A DNA stretch of 64,000 bases from Diplocloster modestus (GTDB lineage Bacteria > Bacillota > Clostridia > Lachnospirales > Lachnospiraceae), in NCBI RefSeq assembly GCF_019042245.1, contig NZ_JAHQCX010000009.1:62001-126000 (forward strand), written 5' to 3'. Below, piece by piece: positions 1 through 8,348 of the stretch. Positions within the stretch are counted from its first letter, which is position 1, and the number at the start of each line of letters is the position of its first letter. A model generated the notes under the pieces. It was given only the letters and a program-made list of their open reading frames with translations, was not told where the DNA came from and made no database searches. The position numbers were made by a program, and so were the translations under genes.

Positions 1-1
1 A

Positions 2-385
2 GAGGCAAGCGGACTTATCATCTCCTATGTGGAGCAGGATACTTCCTTTTTAAAAGGGGAACTGGCGGATTTTGTGGAACAAAATGATCTGGATGAAACC
101 CTGTTTAAAGCTGTTCTGCGTAAACTGGATTTTTCGAGGGAGCAGTTTGAAAAGCGGATCGAAGAATTCAGTGCGGGCCAGAAGAAGAAAATACTGCTTG
201 CCAGAAGCCTGTGTACGCCGGCGCATCTGTATATTTGGGACGAACCTCTTAATTATATCGACGTGCTGTCCAGGATTCAACTGGAGGAACTGATTTTAAA
301 ATTTAAACCAGCCATGATTTTGGTGGAGCATGATAAAACCTTTCTGGAGCACACCGCCACCGGTTTCATAAGCCTGGACCGGTAA
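2..385 (+). CDS. ABC-F family ATPase, C-terminal fragment (Lsa/Vga-like)
   Basis: The gene is cut by the window start; the open frame gives 127 residues of the second nucleotide-binding domain. Visible are the signature FSAGQKKKILLARSL, the Walker B stretch LYIWDEPLNYID with the catalytic Glu, and the switch histidine in VEHDK. The WDEPLNYID wording is typical of the Lsa/Vga-type ABC-F proteins, which act on the ribosome and often protect it from lincosamide, streptogramin A or pleuromutilin drugs. ABC-F proteins lack membrane segments, and none is seen here. A resistance role is inference: the N-terminal domain and the interdomain linker that decides specificity lie outside the window. Confidence 0.85.
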   Translation, partial: EASGLIISYVEQDTSFLKGELADFVEQNDLDETLFKAVLRKLDFSREQFEKRIEEFSAGQKKKILLARSLCTPAHLYIWDEPLNYIDVLSRIQLEELILKFKPAMILVEHDKTFLEHTATGFISLDR

Positions 386-392
386 GGCGGAA

Positions 393-421
393 TTGACTTT
401 TACCGGCCCAGGAGATAAACT
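393..421 (+). promoter_or_regulatory. Candidate sigma-A promoter upstream of corA-like gene
   Basis: A TTGACT -35 box (393-398) and a TAAACT -10 box (416-421) are separated by exactly 17 bp, just after the ABC-F stop codon and 55 bp before the next start codon. Confidence 0.5.
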
Positions 422-475
422 AAAATAGTATTGTTTGCTGAAAATATGACAGGACACAAAAAAGGAGCGGATCGT

Positions 476-1405
476 ATGGCTGTTTTCCGGCCGAACCATT
501 ATTACTGTATAAAAGATAAAATATACGAGACAGAGCGCTTCCCAAGTTCAGAGGCTGCGGTCAGTATCGCCGTGCTGGATGAACCGGAGGCGGTACGGTT
601 AAAAGTAATGACGGGAGAACAGCAAAAGCTGCTGGAGGCTGGAAAAGCGATCCGCTTTATCAAGTACGCGGATTATGAAGATTATTTATTCTGCACATTC
701 CATATTCCCCTGCAGAAAAACATCCGCAAAGAATATGCCGAACTGACCATGCTGATCAGAGAGAAGCTCCTGGTTATTGTAGTGCAAAACGAGGCTGCTG
801 CTTTTCTGCTTTCTGCCTTTACGCCCAGATACGGCGGGCGGGTATTGAACCTGGAACGTCTGTTGGCAGAACTTCTGGAGAGCTTTGTACAAAACGATCT
901 GGAATATCTGGGAGAGTTAGAGGACCGGATCACACAGCTGGAAGAGCGTGCTATGGATGGGGAAGTGACGAATTTTAACCACCAGATGGTACATATCCGC
1001 AAAGAACTGTTATATCTGCATAATTATTATGCCCAATTTCAGGATCTGGCAGATTGTTTTCAGGATAGTGAGAACGATTTCTTCGTGGAAAACAGATACT
1101 TTCGTTATCTGTCGGATAAAATGAGCCGGCTGTACGGTGAGTGCCAGATGCTGCGTGAGTATTCCATGCAGGTCCGGGAATTTTACCAGGCCCAGGTGGA
1201 CGTAAAACAGAACACGATCATGAAATTTCTGACCGGTGTAACGACTATTTTTCTGCCGTTGACGCTGATCACCGGCTGGTATGGAATGAATTTTGCCGGT
1301 ATGCCGGAGCTTAACTGGAAGTTTGGATATCCGTTGGTTATTCTGGTCAGTGTTTTAATCATTCTGCTTTGTATCTATATATTCAGGAAGAAAAAGTTCT
1401 TCTGA
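476..1405 (+). CDS. corA: CorA-family divalent cation transporter
   Basis: This is a 309-residue CorA-type channel for Mg2+ or a related divalent cation at the cytoplasmic membrane. It has a long acidic cytoplasmic N-terminal part with a helical stretch (about residues 130-240), then two C-terminal membrane helices. The family signature GMN sits at residues 270-272 (YGMNFAGMPEL) at the end of the first helix, and the protein ends with a short basic tail. The frame is open further upstream, but the ATG at 476 is preceded by AAAGGAG at good spacing and is the better start. A second CorA-like gene lies at 55977. The substrate could equally be Co2+, Ni2+ or Zn2+. Confidence 0.85.
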   Translation: MAVFRPNHYYCIKDKIYETERFPSSEAAVSIAVLDEPEAVRLKVMTGEQQKLLEAGKAIRFIKYADYEDYLFCTFHIPLQKNIRKEYAELTMLIREKLLVIVVQNEAAAFLLSAFTPRYGGRVLNLERLLAELLESFVQNDLEYLGELEDRITQLEERAMDGEVTNFNHQMVHIRKELLYLHNYYAQFQDLADCFQDSENDFFVENRYFRYLSDKMSRLYGECQMLREYSMQVREFYQAQVDVKQNTIMKFLTGVTTIFLPLTLITGWYGMNFAGMPELNWKFGYPLVILVSVLIILLCIYIFRKKKFF

Positions 1406-1409
1406 AGGG

Positions 1410-3104
1410 ATGAGGACTATGATAAAAAATAAAAAAGAGTGGATCATGCCCTTCGTGCTGGGAACTGCCTGTATAGCGGCAATGGCGGTGCTGTTATGGG
1501 TGGCATGTAATTTTCAGACTCAGAATGTACAATTAATTCAGGACTCCATGGAGCCCCTTTCCGAGGGCTGGACCTACAACGCAGACGGGGAATCCCATGC
1601 GGTTACCCAGTTTCCTTTTGCTTTAAAATCAGAAGGAAAAGAAGTTACGCTGTCCTGCGTTCTGCCCGAAGTGCTGCCGTCAGAAGGTGTAATCATGTAT
1701 ATAGCCGATCACCAGTATATACAGGTATATCTGGACAATCGGTTAATATACGAATATGGGAATCAAGGTCATACGCCATTCGGAGATGTCTTCGGATCGG
1801 TGACGAATCTGATTCCGGTTCCAGAAGACGCGCAGGGGAAACAGCTCAGTATCCGGGCGGTATGCCCCGAAGGATTCCATCATTATAATTACAATTTTTA
1901 TCCGGTATACCTGGGAACCAAAAGTGCGGCAGTTTTTCATGTATTCCAGCAGAATTTTAATTCACTCTGCTTTTGCTTTATCATCGTACTACTGGGGATT
2001 ACCTTCATAGTGGCCGGTGTATATATGAATTCAAAGAAATATCCGTCCAACGGAAGCAGCTTCCTTTATCTGGGAGTTTTTTCCCTGCTGGCCGCGGCCT
2101 GGATTCTGACAGATACCAATGTTATGCAGCTGTGGTACGGAAATGCGCCGGTGATTTATATCGGTTCCTTTTTTGCTTTTATGCTGATGATCATTCCGTT
2201 TCTGCAGTATATCCGCCAAATTTTTGTGGGCGGGAACCGTCTGTTAAACGTGTTGAGCCTGCTGTTTGTATTGAATTTTTTCCTGTCGGTGCTGTTGTAT
2301 ATCCTGGGAATCGCAGAGTTGTTTGAGACCAATCTTCTGACCCACCTGTTGATGCTGTTCAGTATCAGCTGTATTGGGGTTTTGTGCTATCGGGAAAAAA
2401 AGGTCTATCATAATAATGAGCTCCGGGGACTGCTGACCGGCCTGTCCATCTTAGGCGCGGCTGGTATTTTCAGTATCGTAAAATTTTATTTTTCATCCCA
2501 CAATAATAATTCTCTGTATTTCAGACTTGGCCTGTTAGGCTTCATTTCCGTGTTGGGATTTTCAACGTTGAAAAAGAGTTTACTGTTTCTGAATACAAGG
2601 GCGGAAGCTATCGCGTACCGGAAGCTGGCGTATCTGGATTCCATGACAATGCTGGAAAACCGGACAGCTTTTGATAGCCAGACTGAAAAAGACTTACAGG
2701 AACCGGCGGGTATAAAAACGGTAGCGATCGTTGTATGTGATCTGAATGATCTGAAACTAACCAATGACACCTATGGACATCGGGTCGGGGATAAAATGAT
2801 CATCGGGTTTGCGCAGTGTCTGAAAGAAGCTTTTGACGGCAGGGGAAGAACCTACCGCATTGGCGGTGACGAATTTGCGGTGTGGTTTGTGGATCAGCCG
2901 GAAGAGGTCATACAGGACTGTATCAGACTTCTGTATGAAAAGGTGGAGAAGCAGGAACCGGACCCGCGGTTTGAGCTGAAATATGCCTGCGGGTATGCCT
3001 TCGAGAACCTGGAAGACGGAAAAGAAATAAAATTCAACCAGCTGTTCAGCAAAGCCGATGCGAACATGTACCAGGAGAAATTAAAAATTAAAGGGCTGGA
3101 CTAG
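1410..3104 (+). CDS. Membrane-bound diguanylate cyclase (GGDEF) with extracytoplasmic sensor
   Basis: The protein has an N-terminal membrane anchor (about residues 12-35), an outside domain of about 150 residues, then roughly seven membrane helices (about 185-395) in the arrangement called 7TMR-DISM. A cytoplasmic GGDEF domain follows. The active-site motif is intact (RIGGDEF, GGDEF at 485-489), as are the LDSMTMLENR entry and the DLNDLKLTND metal/substrate region, so cyclic di-GMP synthesis is likely. I see no RxxD product-inhibition site just before GGDEF. It starts 5 bp after the CorA stop and is probably cotranscribed with it; an alternative ATG at 1419 is also plausible. The ligand of the outside domain is unknown. 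Confidence 0.85.
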   Translation: MRTMIKNKKEWIMPFVLGTACIAAMAVLLWVACNFQTQNVQLIQDSMEPLSEGWTYNADGESHAVTQFPFALKSEGKEVTLSCVLPEVLPSEGVIMYIADHQYIQVYLDNRLIYEYGNQGHTPFGDVFGSVTNLIPVPEDAQGKQLSIRAVCPEGFHHYNYNFYPVYLGTKSAAVFHVFQQNFNSLCFCFIIVLLGITFIVAGVYMNSKKYPSNGSSFLYLGVFSLLAAAWILTDTNVMQLWYGNAPVIYIGSFFAFMLMIIPFLQYIRQIFVGGNRLLNVLSLLFVLNFFLSVLLYILGIAELFETNLLTHLLMLFSISCIGVLCYREKKVYHNNELRGLLTGLSILGAAGIFSIVKFYFSSHNNNSLYFRLGLLGFISVLGFSTLKKSLLFLNTRAEAIAYRKLAYLDSMTMLENRTAFDSQTEKDLQEPAGIKTVAIVVCDLNDLKLTNDTYGHRVGDKMIIGFAQCLKEAFDGRGRTYRIGGDEFAVWFVDQPEEVIQDCIRLLYEKVEKQEPDPRFELKYACGYAFENLEDGKEIKFNQLFSKADANMYQEKLKIKGLD

Positions 3105-3115
3105 CGGTATTTTGA

Positions 3116-3144
3116 TTGAAATGTGGGGCATTCCTGTGTAAAAT
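3116..3144 (+). promoter_or_regulatory. Candidate promoter of amidohydrolase gene
   Basis: A TTGAAA -35 box (3116-3121) and a TAAAAT -10 box (3139-3144) lie 17 bp apart, 28 bp before the ATG at 3172. Confidence 0.5.
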
Positions 3145-3171
3145 AGGAAGTTGTAAAGGTGGTATTGGAGG

Positions 3172-4008
3172 ATGAAGATAGATTTTCATACACATATTTA
3201 TCCGGATCAGATAGCCGGGAGTACCTTGGAGAAGCTGGCGGGGAATTATGAATTGAAGCCGTATACGAATGCCACGGCTTCAGGGCTTCGGGCATCGATG
3301 GAGGAGGCGGGTGTACAGATATCTGTGGTGCTCCCAGTGATAACCAGGGTGGGACAGGTCCAGTCGATTAACCGGTTTGCCCGGGAGATTACACCTCAGT
3401 CTTTCAATCATTCGGTGGGGCAGATCCTGTCTTTCGGGGCAGTGCATCCGCTCAGCGGACATTATAAGGAAGAGCTTAAAATGGTAAAGGAGCTGGGGCT
3501 TAAGGGGATTAAACTCCACCCGGAATATCAGCAGCTCTATATTGATGATATTCATATGCTGCGGCTGATTTCTTATGCGGTGGAACTGGGTCTGGTTATC
3601 GTGATCCACAGCGGTTCGGAGAGTGATCGGGAACAGAAGCTGCACTGCCTTCCGAGAATGGCGCGCCGGATGCTCAATGAGGTACAGCCTGAGAAATTGG
3701 TGCTGGCCCATCTGGGTGGATTCCGGGAATGGGAGGAGACGATGGAATATCTGGCTGGTGAAAATGTCTGGCTGGATACCGGGTTCGTGGCCGGGCATAT
3801 GCCGGCGGGGCAGGTGGAGATGCTGATCCGGGCCCATGGGGCCCACCGGATACTGATGGCGTCGGACAGTCCATGGAATGGACAGAAGGATACGGTTGAT
3901 TTTATAAACGGACTGTCCTTAACGGAGAAAGAGAAGCAGTTGATATTTTCTGAAAATGCGCTGCGGCTGCTGGATCTTACCATAGACGAAGTGGATAGCG
4001 TGAAGTGA
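3172..4008 (+). CDS. TIM-barrel metal-dependent hydrolase (amidohydrolase_2 family)
   Basis: The protein has 278 residues. It opens with MKIDFHTHIYPD, the HxH metal motif of the amidohydrolase superfamily. Later ligands are visible in order: LHPEY, a beta-strand histidine in VIHSGS, LAHLGG, and the terminal aspartate in ASDSPW. Together these form the single- or two-metal centre of the ACMS decarboxylase-like branch. Members hydrolyse or decarboxylate small carboxylic substrates, but the substrate cannot be deduced here. The start is preceded by GGAGG at a short distance. It sits between a GGDEF protein and miaB without obvious functional linkage. Confidence 0.8.
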   Translation: MKIDFHTHIYPDQIAGSTLEKLAGNYELKPYTNATASGLRASMEEAGVQISVVLPVITRVGQVQSINRFAREITPQSFNHSVGQILSFGAVHPLSGHYKEELKMVKELGLKGIKLHPEYQQLYIDDIHMLRLISYAVELGLVIVIHSGSESDREQKLHCLPRMARRMLNEVQPEKLVLAHLGGFREWEETMEYLAGENVWLDTGFVAGHMPAGQVEMLIRAHGAHRILMASDSPWNGQKDTVDFINGLSLTEKEKQLIFSENALRLLDLTIDEVDSVK

Positions 4009-4074
4009 GAGAAATTGGACAAAAGGTTCACCCATACCTAAATGGACAGGAAAGTGTAAGCTTGGAGGAAAACG

Positions 4075-5562
4075 ATGGATAGCAATAATAGGAACGATAG
4101 CGGCCATACATATGACAGCGGCCAGAGGGACCACAGCGGATATAGAAACGACACAGGACAGCCGCCACAAAGTGAGCCGCAGCGCCAATATTATTATATG
4201 GCCAGGCTGCGGGCGTATGTGGAGGAGAAGGGAAGGGAACTGGGACGACCCCTTACCGCGTCGATCCAGACTTTCGGATGTCAGATGAATGCCCGGGATT
4301 CAGAAAAACTGGCCGGGATTCTGCGGGAAGCGGGATATGAACAGATTGATTCGGAGGAAGCGGATTTCGTATTGTATAACACCTGTACGGTAAGAGAGAA
4401 CGCGAATCAGAAGGTATACGGAAGGTTAGGCACCCTGAATCACTGGAAAAAAGACCATCCCCATATGATGATCGCCCTGTGCGGCTGTATGATGCAGGAG
4501 CCTGAGGTTGTGGAGAAGATCCGGAAGAGTTACCGTTTTGTAGATATCTTGTTTGGAACCCATAATATATTCAAGCTGGCGGAGCTGATGGTAAGCAGAA
4601 TAGAAGCTGAGGACATGATAGTTGACATCTGGAAGGACACGGACCTGGTCGTGGAAGATCTGCCCAACCGGAGAAAATATCCCTTTAAATCGGGAATCAA
4701 TATTATGTTTGGCTGCAATAACTTCTGCAGCTACTGTATCGTACCCTATGTCCGCGGGCGGGAACGAAGCCGGGAGCCGGGGGATATCTTAAATGAAATA
4801 AAGCGGATGGCGGCAGACGGTGTGACGGAAGTCATGCTGCTGGGACAAAATGTAAATTCCTATGGAAAGACCCTGGATACCCCTATGACATTTGCCGCAC
4901 TTTTGCGGGAAATCGAAAAGATAGAAGGTTTGAAACGGATCCGTTTTATGACTTCCCATCCAAAAGACCTGTCGGATGAGCTGATCGAAGTGATGGGCAG
5001 TTCTGATAAAATCTGTAAGCATCTGCATCTGCCGCTTCAGTCCGGCAGCACCAGAGTGTTAAAGGAAATGAACCGGCGCTATACAAAGGAACAGTACCTG
5101 GATCTGGTGGAACGCATCCGGGCCGGCGTACCGGATATCTCGCTGACCACGGATATCATCGTGGGATTTCCAGGGGAGACGGAGGAGGATTTCCTGGAGA
5201 CAATGGATGTGGTCCGGAAGGTGCGTTATGACAGTGCCTTTACCTTTCTGTATTCCAAGCGCACCGGAACGCCCGCGGCTGCCATGCCGGAACAGGTGCC
5301 GGAGCAGGTGGCGAAGGAACGGTTTGACCGGCTGTTAAAAGAGGTCCAGGAGATTTCCCGCGAGGTAACGGCAAGACACCAGGGGACGGTGCAAAAAGTC
5401 CTGGTTGAAGAAATCAACCATCAGGACGCTTCTCTGGTAACCGGCCGGCTCTCCCACAACACCGTGGTACATCTGCCGGGTGATTCTTCCATGATCGGCA
5501 GGATTATAGAGGTGAAGCTGACCGAGTGCAGAGGATTTTATTACCTGGGTGAACCGGTGTAA
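4075..5562 (+). CDS. miaB: tRNA-2-methylthio-N6-dimethylallyladenosine synthase MiaB
   Basis: MiaB is the radical SAM enzyme that adds the 2-methylthio group to i6A37 of tRNAs reading UNN codons. Order: an N-terminal UPF0004 domain with three cluster-binding cysteines (C69 in TFGCQMN, then NTCTVRENA and LCGCM), a radical SAM core with CxxxCxxC at C214, C218 and C221 (CNNFCSYC), and a C-terminal TRAM domain. The first 38 or so residues are an unusual hydrophilic extension rich in Asn, Asp, Ser, Gly and His, with repeated NDSG/YDSG/HSG/NDTG units. The ATG at 4075 follows GGAGGAAAACG. The leader upstream resembles part of the queH leader (see findings). Confidence 0.95.
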   Translation: MDSNNRNDSGHTYDSGQRDHSGYRNDTGQPPQSEPQRQYYYMARLRAYVEEKGRELGRPLTASIQTFGCQMNARDSEKLAGILREAGYEQIDSEEADFVLYNTCTVRENANQKVYGRLGTLNHWKKDHPHMMIALCGCMMQEPEVVEKIRKSYRFVDILFGTHNIFKLAELMVSRIEAEDMIVDIWKDTDLVVEDLPNRRKYPFKSGINIMFGCNNFCSYCIVPYVRGRERSREPGDILNEIKRMAADGVTEVMLLGQNVNSYGKTLDTPMTFAALLREIEKIEGLKRIRFMTSHPKDLSDELIEVMGSSDKICKHLHLPLQSGSTRVLKEMNRRYTKEQYLDLVERIRAGVPDISLTTDIIVGFPGETEEDFLETMDVVRKVRYDSAFTFLYSKRTGTPAAAMPEQVPEQVAKERFDRLLKEVQEISREVTARHQGTVQKVLVEEINHQDASLVTGRLSHNTVVHLPGDSSMIGRIIEVKLTECRGFYYLGEPV

Positions 5563-5585
5563 AAACAGTGAACCGGTGTAAAAAC
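5549..5585 (+). repeat. 18-bp direct repeat spanning the miaB stop codon
   Basis: The 18-mer beginning GTGAACCGGTG occurs at 5549-5566 and again at 5568-5585, one base apart. The first copy contains the miaB stop codon, so the second looks like a recent tandem duplication of the gene end. Confidence 0.8.
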
Positions 5586-5614
5586 TTGACAGCAACCATA
5601 GGCAACCATATAAT
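5586..5614 (+). promoter_or_regulatory. Strong sigma-A-type promoter for rsmD-coaD operon
   Basis: A consensus TTGACA (5586-5591) and a consensus TATAAT (5609-5614) are separated by 17 bp. The next start codon is about 75 bp downstream. Confidence 0.75.
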
Positions 5615-5688
5615 GGAATTAGTATTTTTTCATTCAAGCGGAAAGTTTCGCATGTAAAACTTATATTTTCAGAAATGGAATCAAAACG

Positions 5689-6240
5689 ATGCGAGTGATA
5701 GCAGGAACAGCCAGAAGGCTGCCGTTAAAGACGGTACCGGGCATGGATACCAGGCCCACCACCGATAGAATCAAAGAGACTCTGTTTAACATTATGGCGC
5801 CGGCTCTGGCCGACTGCCGTTTTCTGGATCTGTTCAGCGGGAGCGGGGCCATTGGGATCGAGGCCTTAAGCCGCGGGGCCGGAGAAGCTGTATTTGTGGA
5901 AAATAACAGACAGGCCCTTGCCTGTATTCAGGAAAATCTGTCGTTTACGGGGCTTTCTGAGCATGCCAGGGTGCTGTCCATGGATGTGCTCGCCGGAATC
6001 CGTTCCCTGTATGGTCAGCCGGCGTTTACTGTGATTTTTATGGATCCGCCCTATGGGAAGGAATATGAAAAGCAGGTATTGCATGCACTGAAAGGTTCTT
6101 CCCTGGTGGACGAGGATACGCTGATTGTGATCGAAGCGTCGATCGAGACCGATTTTTCCTATATGGAATCATTGGGATTTCGGATGATAAAAGAAAAAAG
6201 ATACAAAACCAATAAGCATATTTTTGCGGAGCAGATATAA
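5689..6240 (+). CDS. rsmD: 16S rRNA (guanine(966)-N2)-methyltransferase RsmD
   Basis: The protein has 183 residues, the normal family length. It begins MRVIAGTARRLPLKT, followed by the family sequence RPTTDRIKETLFN, a Rossmann SAM-binding loop DLFSGSGAIGIEALSRGA, and the catalytic DPPYG motif in FMDPPYGKEY. It methylates G966 of 16S rRNA during 30S assembly. It is followed 12 bp later by coaD; the pair plus ylbJ is the same neighbourhood as ylbH-ylbI-ylbJ in Bacillus subtilis, which supports the call. Confidence 0.95.
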   Translation: MRVIAGTARRLPLKTVPGMDTRPTTDRIKETLFNIMAPALADCRFLDLFSGSGAIGIEALSRGAGEAVFVENNRQALACIQENLSFTGLSEHARVLSMDVLAGIRSLYGQPAFTVIFMDPPYGKEYEKQVLHALKGSSLVDEDTLIVIEASIETDFSYMESLGFRMIKEKRYKTNKHIFAEQI

Positions 6241-6252
6241 GGAGAACAATAT

Positions 6253-6753
6253 ATGATTCGAGCGATTTATCCCGGAAGCTTTGACCCGGTAACCTTCGGG
6301 CATATGGATATTATCCAGAGGTCGGCCAAACTGGTCGATGAGCTGATCGTCGGAGTCCTGAACAACCGGGCAAAATCCCCCAGCTTTACCATCGATGAGC
6401 GGGTGGAGATGTTAAGAGAAGTAACATCCGCAATACCGAATGTAGAAATTACCGCATTTCAGGGATTATCCGTGGATTTCGCCAGGGACTGCAAAGCCAA
6501 TGTGATGGTTCGGGGCCTTCGGGCCGTGACCGATTTTGATTATGAACTGCAGCTGGCGCAGACCAATAAAATCATGTGCCCGCAGGTGGATACCATGTTT
6601 TTGACGACCAGTCTGGAATATGCCTATTTAAGCTCTACCACGGTGCGCGAAGTGGCCGCTTACGGCGGTGATATCACCCGCTTCGTGCCGTCGGTCGTTG
6701 TGGAGAAAGTGAAGACAAAAATGCAGAAATTGGAAAAGGAGAATGCGATATGA
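6253..6753 (+). CDS. coaD: Phosphopantetheine adenylyltransferase CoaD
   Basis: The protein has 166 residues, typical for the family. It carries the nucleotidyltransferase motif [16 protein letters not shown] (HxGH variant TFGH) near the N-terminus, [15 protein letters not shown] in the middle and the SSTTVRE motif (ISSS/T-type) near the C-terminus. It makes dephospho-CoA from 4'-phosphopantetheine and ATP, the penultimate step of CoA synthesis. It follows rsmD in an operon and overlaps the next gene by four bases (ATGA), implying translational coupling. Confidence 0.97.
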   Translation: MIRAIYPGSFDPVTFGHMDIIQRSAKLVDELIVGVLNNRAKSPSFTIDERVEMLREVTSAIPNVEITAFQGLSVDFARDCKANVMVRGLRAVTDFDYELQLAQTNKIMCPQVDTMFLTTSLEYAYLSSTTVREVAAYGGDITRFVPSVVVEKVKTKMQKLEKENAI

Positions 6754-7322
6754 GCAGCAGAATCGAACAGATTATAGAAGAAATTGAAGAATACATCGAC
6801 AGCTGTAAATACCAGGCGTTGTCCAACAGCAAGATCATCGTGAATAAAGACGAGATCGAAGAGTTGCTTCGGGAGCTGCGGATGAAGACGCCGGATGAGA
6901 TCAAAAAGTACCAGAAAATTATCAGCAACCGGGATGCGATTATCGCAGATGCCCAGGAGAAAGCCAACGCGATTATCGCGGAAGCCACCGTACATACCAA
7001 CGAGCTGATCAATGAACACGAGATTATGCAGCAGGCCTATACCCAGGCGAATGAGATCATAGCTAACGCCACCAATCAGGCACAGGCGCTGTTAGATAAT
7101 GCGACGGTGGACGCCAACAACATCCGTCTGGGAGCGATCCAGTATACGGATGAGATGCTGGCGAACCTTCAGAAGATCATCGCCCATACCCTGGACACCT
7201 CCGGAGCAAAATATGAGAATTTTATCAATTCGCTGAAGGACAATTACGATATTATCAATGCTAACCGGGTAGAACTGCACCCATCTGAGGAAGAAGAAAC
7301 AGAACAGCCAGAAGAAGAGTAA
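6750..7322 (+). CDS. Coiled-coil protein of unknown function
   Basis: The protein has 190 residues, largely predicted helix, with Ala/Ile/Asn/Glu-rich heptad-like runs ([25 protein letters not shown]) and an acidic tail ending [11 protein letters not shown]. It resembles the V-ATPase subunit H-like or DivIVA-like coiled-coil proteins annotated next to coaD in Lachnospiraceae, but I see no domain that fixes a function. Its start overlaps the coaD stop by four bases. Its last 62 bases overlap the 3' end of ylbJ on the other strand, so the two transcripts converge. No membrane segment is seen. Confidence 0.7.
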   Translation: MSSRIEQIIEEIEEYIDSCKYQALSNSKIIVNKDEIEELLRELRMKTPDEIKKYQKIISNRDAIIADAQEKANAIIAEATVHTNELINEHEIMQQAYTQANEIIANATNQAQALLDNATVDANNIRLGAIQYTDEMLANLQKIIAHTLDTSGAKYENFINSLKDNYDIINANRVELHPSEEEETEQPEEE

Positions 7323-8217
7323 TTCCGGTGGACATAAGCTTCGCGCCGATATAGCGTAGGATGGAGAGCCCGGAGTCTTTGATCATACTCTCGGTCTGAG
7401 CGATACTGGACAGCCCGCCGAACGAGGTCACACACAGGATCATCAGGCAGCGCAGCGGGAAAGAAAGATCCGTAAGCGCGATGGCCTGAATGCCGTTGGT
7501 GATTTCAAAAATCCCGGTAAAAAGGGATTTTATCCAGGCGGATGTAAGCGGCAGGGAGGATACCATGCCGGCGATGATTGCAAATAAAATAATATAGCCG
7601 CCCAGCTTGGTTACCGTTTCGAAACCATTCATAATAGAGGTATCAATGATTTTGAAATTGATTTGAAGTCTTGATGCCTTTTCTTTTTGATCCATCTGTC
7701 CGGCAGTTCGCATTTTATGCCGGTAAAAAGGGTTCAGGACAAAAGCGGTAAAAAGCGGCGCCGCATATAATATGACCAGAAACGGGATAATAAGGCTGGG
7801 ATCTTTCAGTGTGACCGTAACGATGAAGCTGATGATAAACATGGGGCTCACATTGTTGCAGAAACTCAAAAGATATTGTCCTTCCACAGGAGAGATCTGC
7901 TGCTCCATGACCAGGTCCGCCGTGACCTTGCTGCCCATGGGATAACCGCAGAGAAAGCCGGTGATTACGGCGTAACATCCGTTTTTGCTGATGCCCAGCA
8001 GCCTGGTCAGGATGGGAGAGAGAAACCAGGTCAGATAGGACATGGCGTCCAGCCGGATGATGATATTCGACAGGATGATAAAGGGCAGAAGCGTAGGAAT
8101 AATGGTATTAAACCAGAGCAGCAGGCCGGTGGTGGAAGCCTCCACAGCCTGTATGGGGCGGAAGAACAAAAATAAAACCAGTAAAAGTACGAGAATGGTA
8201 TAGCAAACTTTTTTCAT
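7261..8217 (-). CDS. ylbJ: Sporulation integral membrane protein YlbJ
   Basis: The 318-residue polytopic membrane protein belongs to the nucleoside-recognition/Gate domain family. Supporting features are the N-terminal hydrophobic anchor, the stretch LLLWFNTIIPTLLPFIILSN, the Gly-rich CGYPMGSK segment, and further helices to the end. YlbJ is needed for spore cortex or coat maturation in Bacillus, and its position beside coaD and rsmD matches that genome order. The 3' end overlaps the coiled-coil gene on the other strand by 62 bp. It supports a spore-forming host. Confidence 0.9.
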   Translation of the reverse strand: MKKVCYTILVLLLVLFLFFRPIQAVEASTTGLLLWFNTIIPTLLPFIILSNIIIRLDAMSYLTWFLSPILTRLLGISKNGCYAVITGFLCGYPMGSKVTADLVMEQQISPVEGQYLLSFCNNVSPMFIISFIVTVTLKDPSLIIPFLVILYAAPLFTAFVLNPFYRHKMRTAGQMDQKEKASRLQINFKIIDTSIMNGFETVTKLGGYIILFAIIAGMVSSLPLTSAWIKSLFTGIFEITNGIQAIALTDLSFPLRCLMILCVTSFGGLSSIAQTESMIKDSGLSILRYIGAKLMSTGITLLLAVLFLLPQMGAVLPG

Positions 8218-8348
8218 AAAAACCCCATGATTTTGCGGTGTTGATTAATATCATTTTATGGACGGCATTCAGGTATTATGCCTTTGTTTATGGATAAGGT
8301 TTTATAAGGCAACAGTGAAATAAATAAATGAAAATTGGAGGGAAACAT

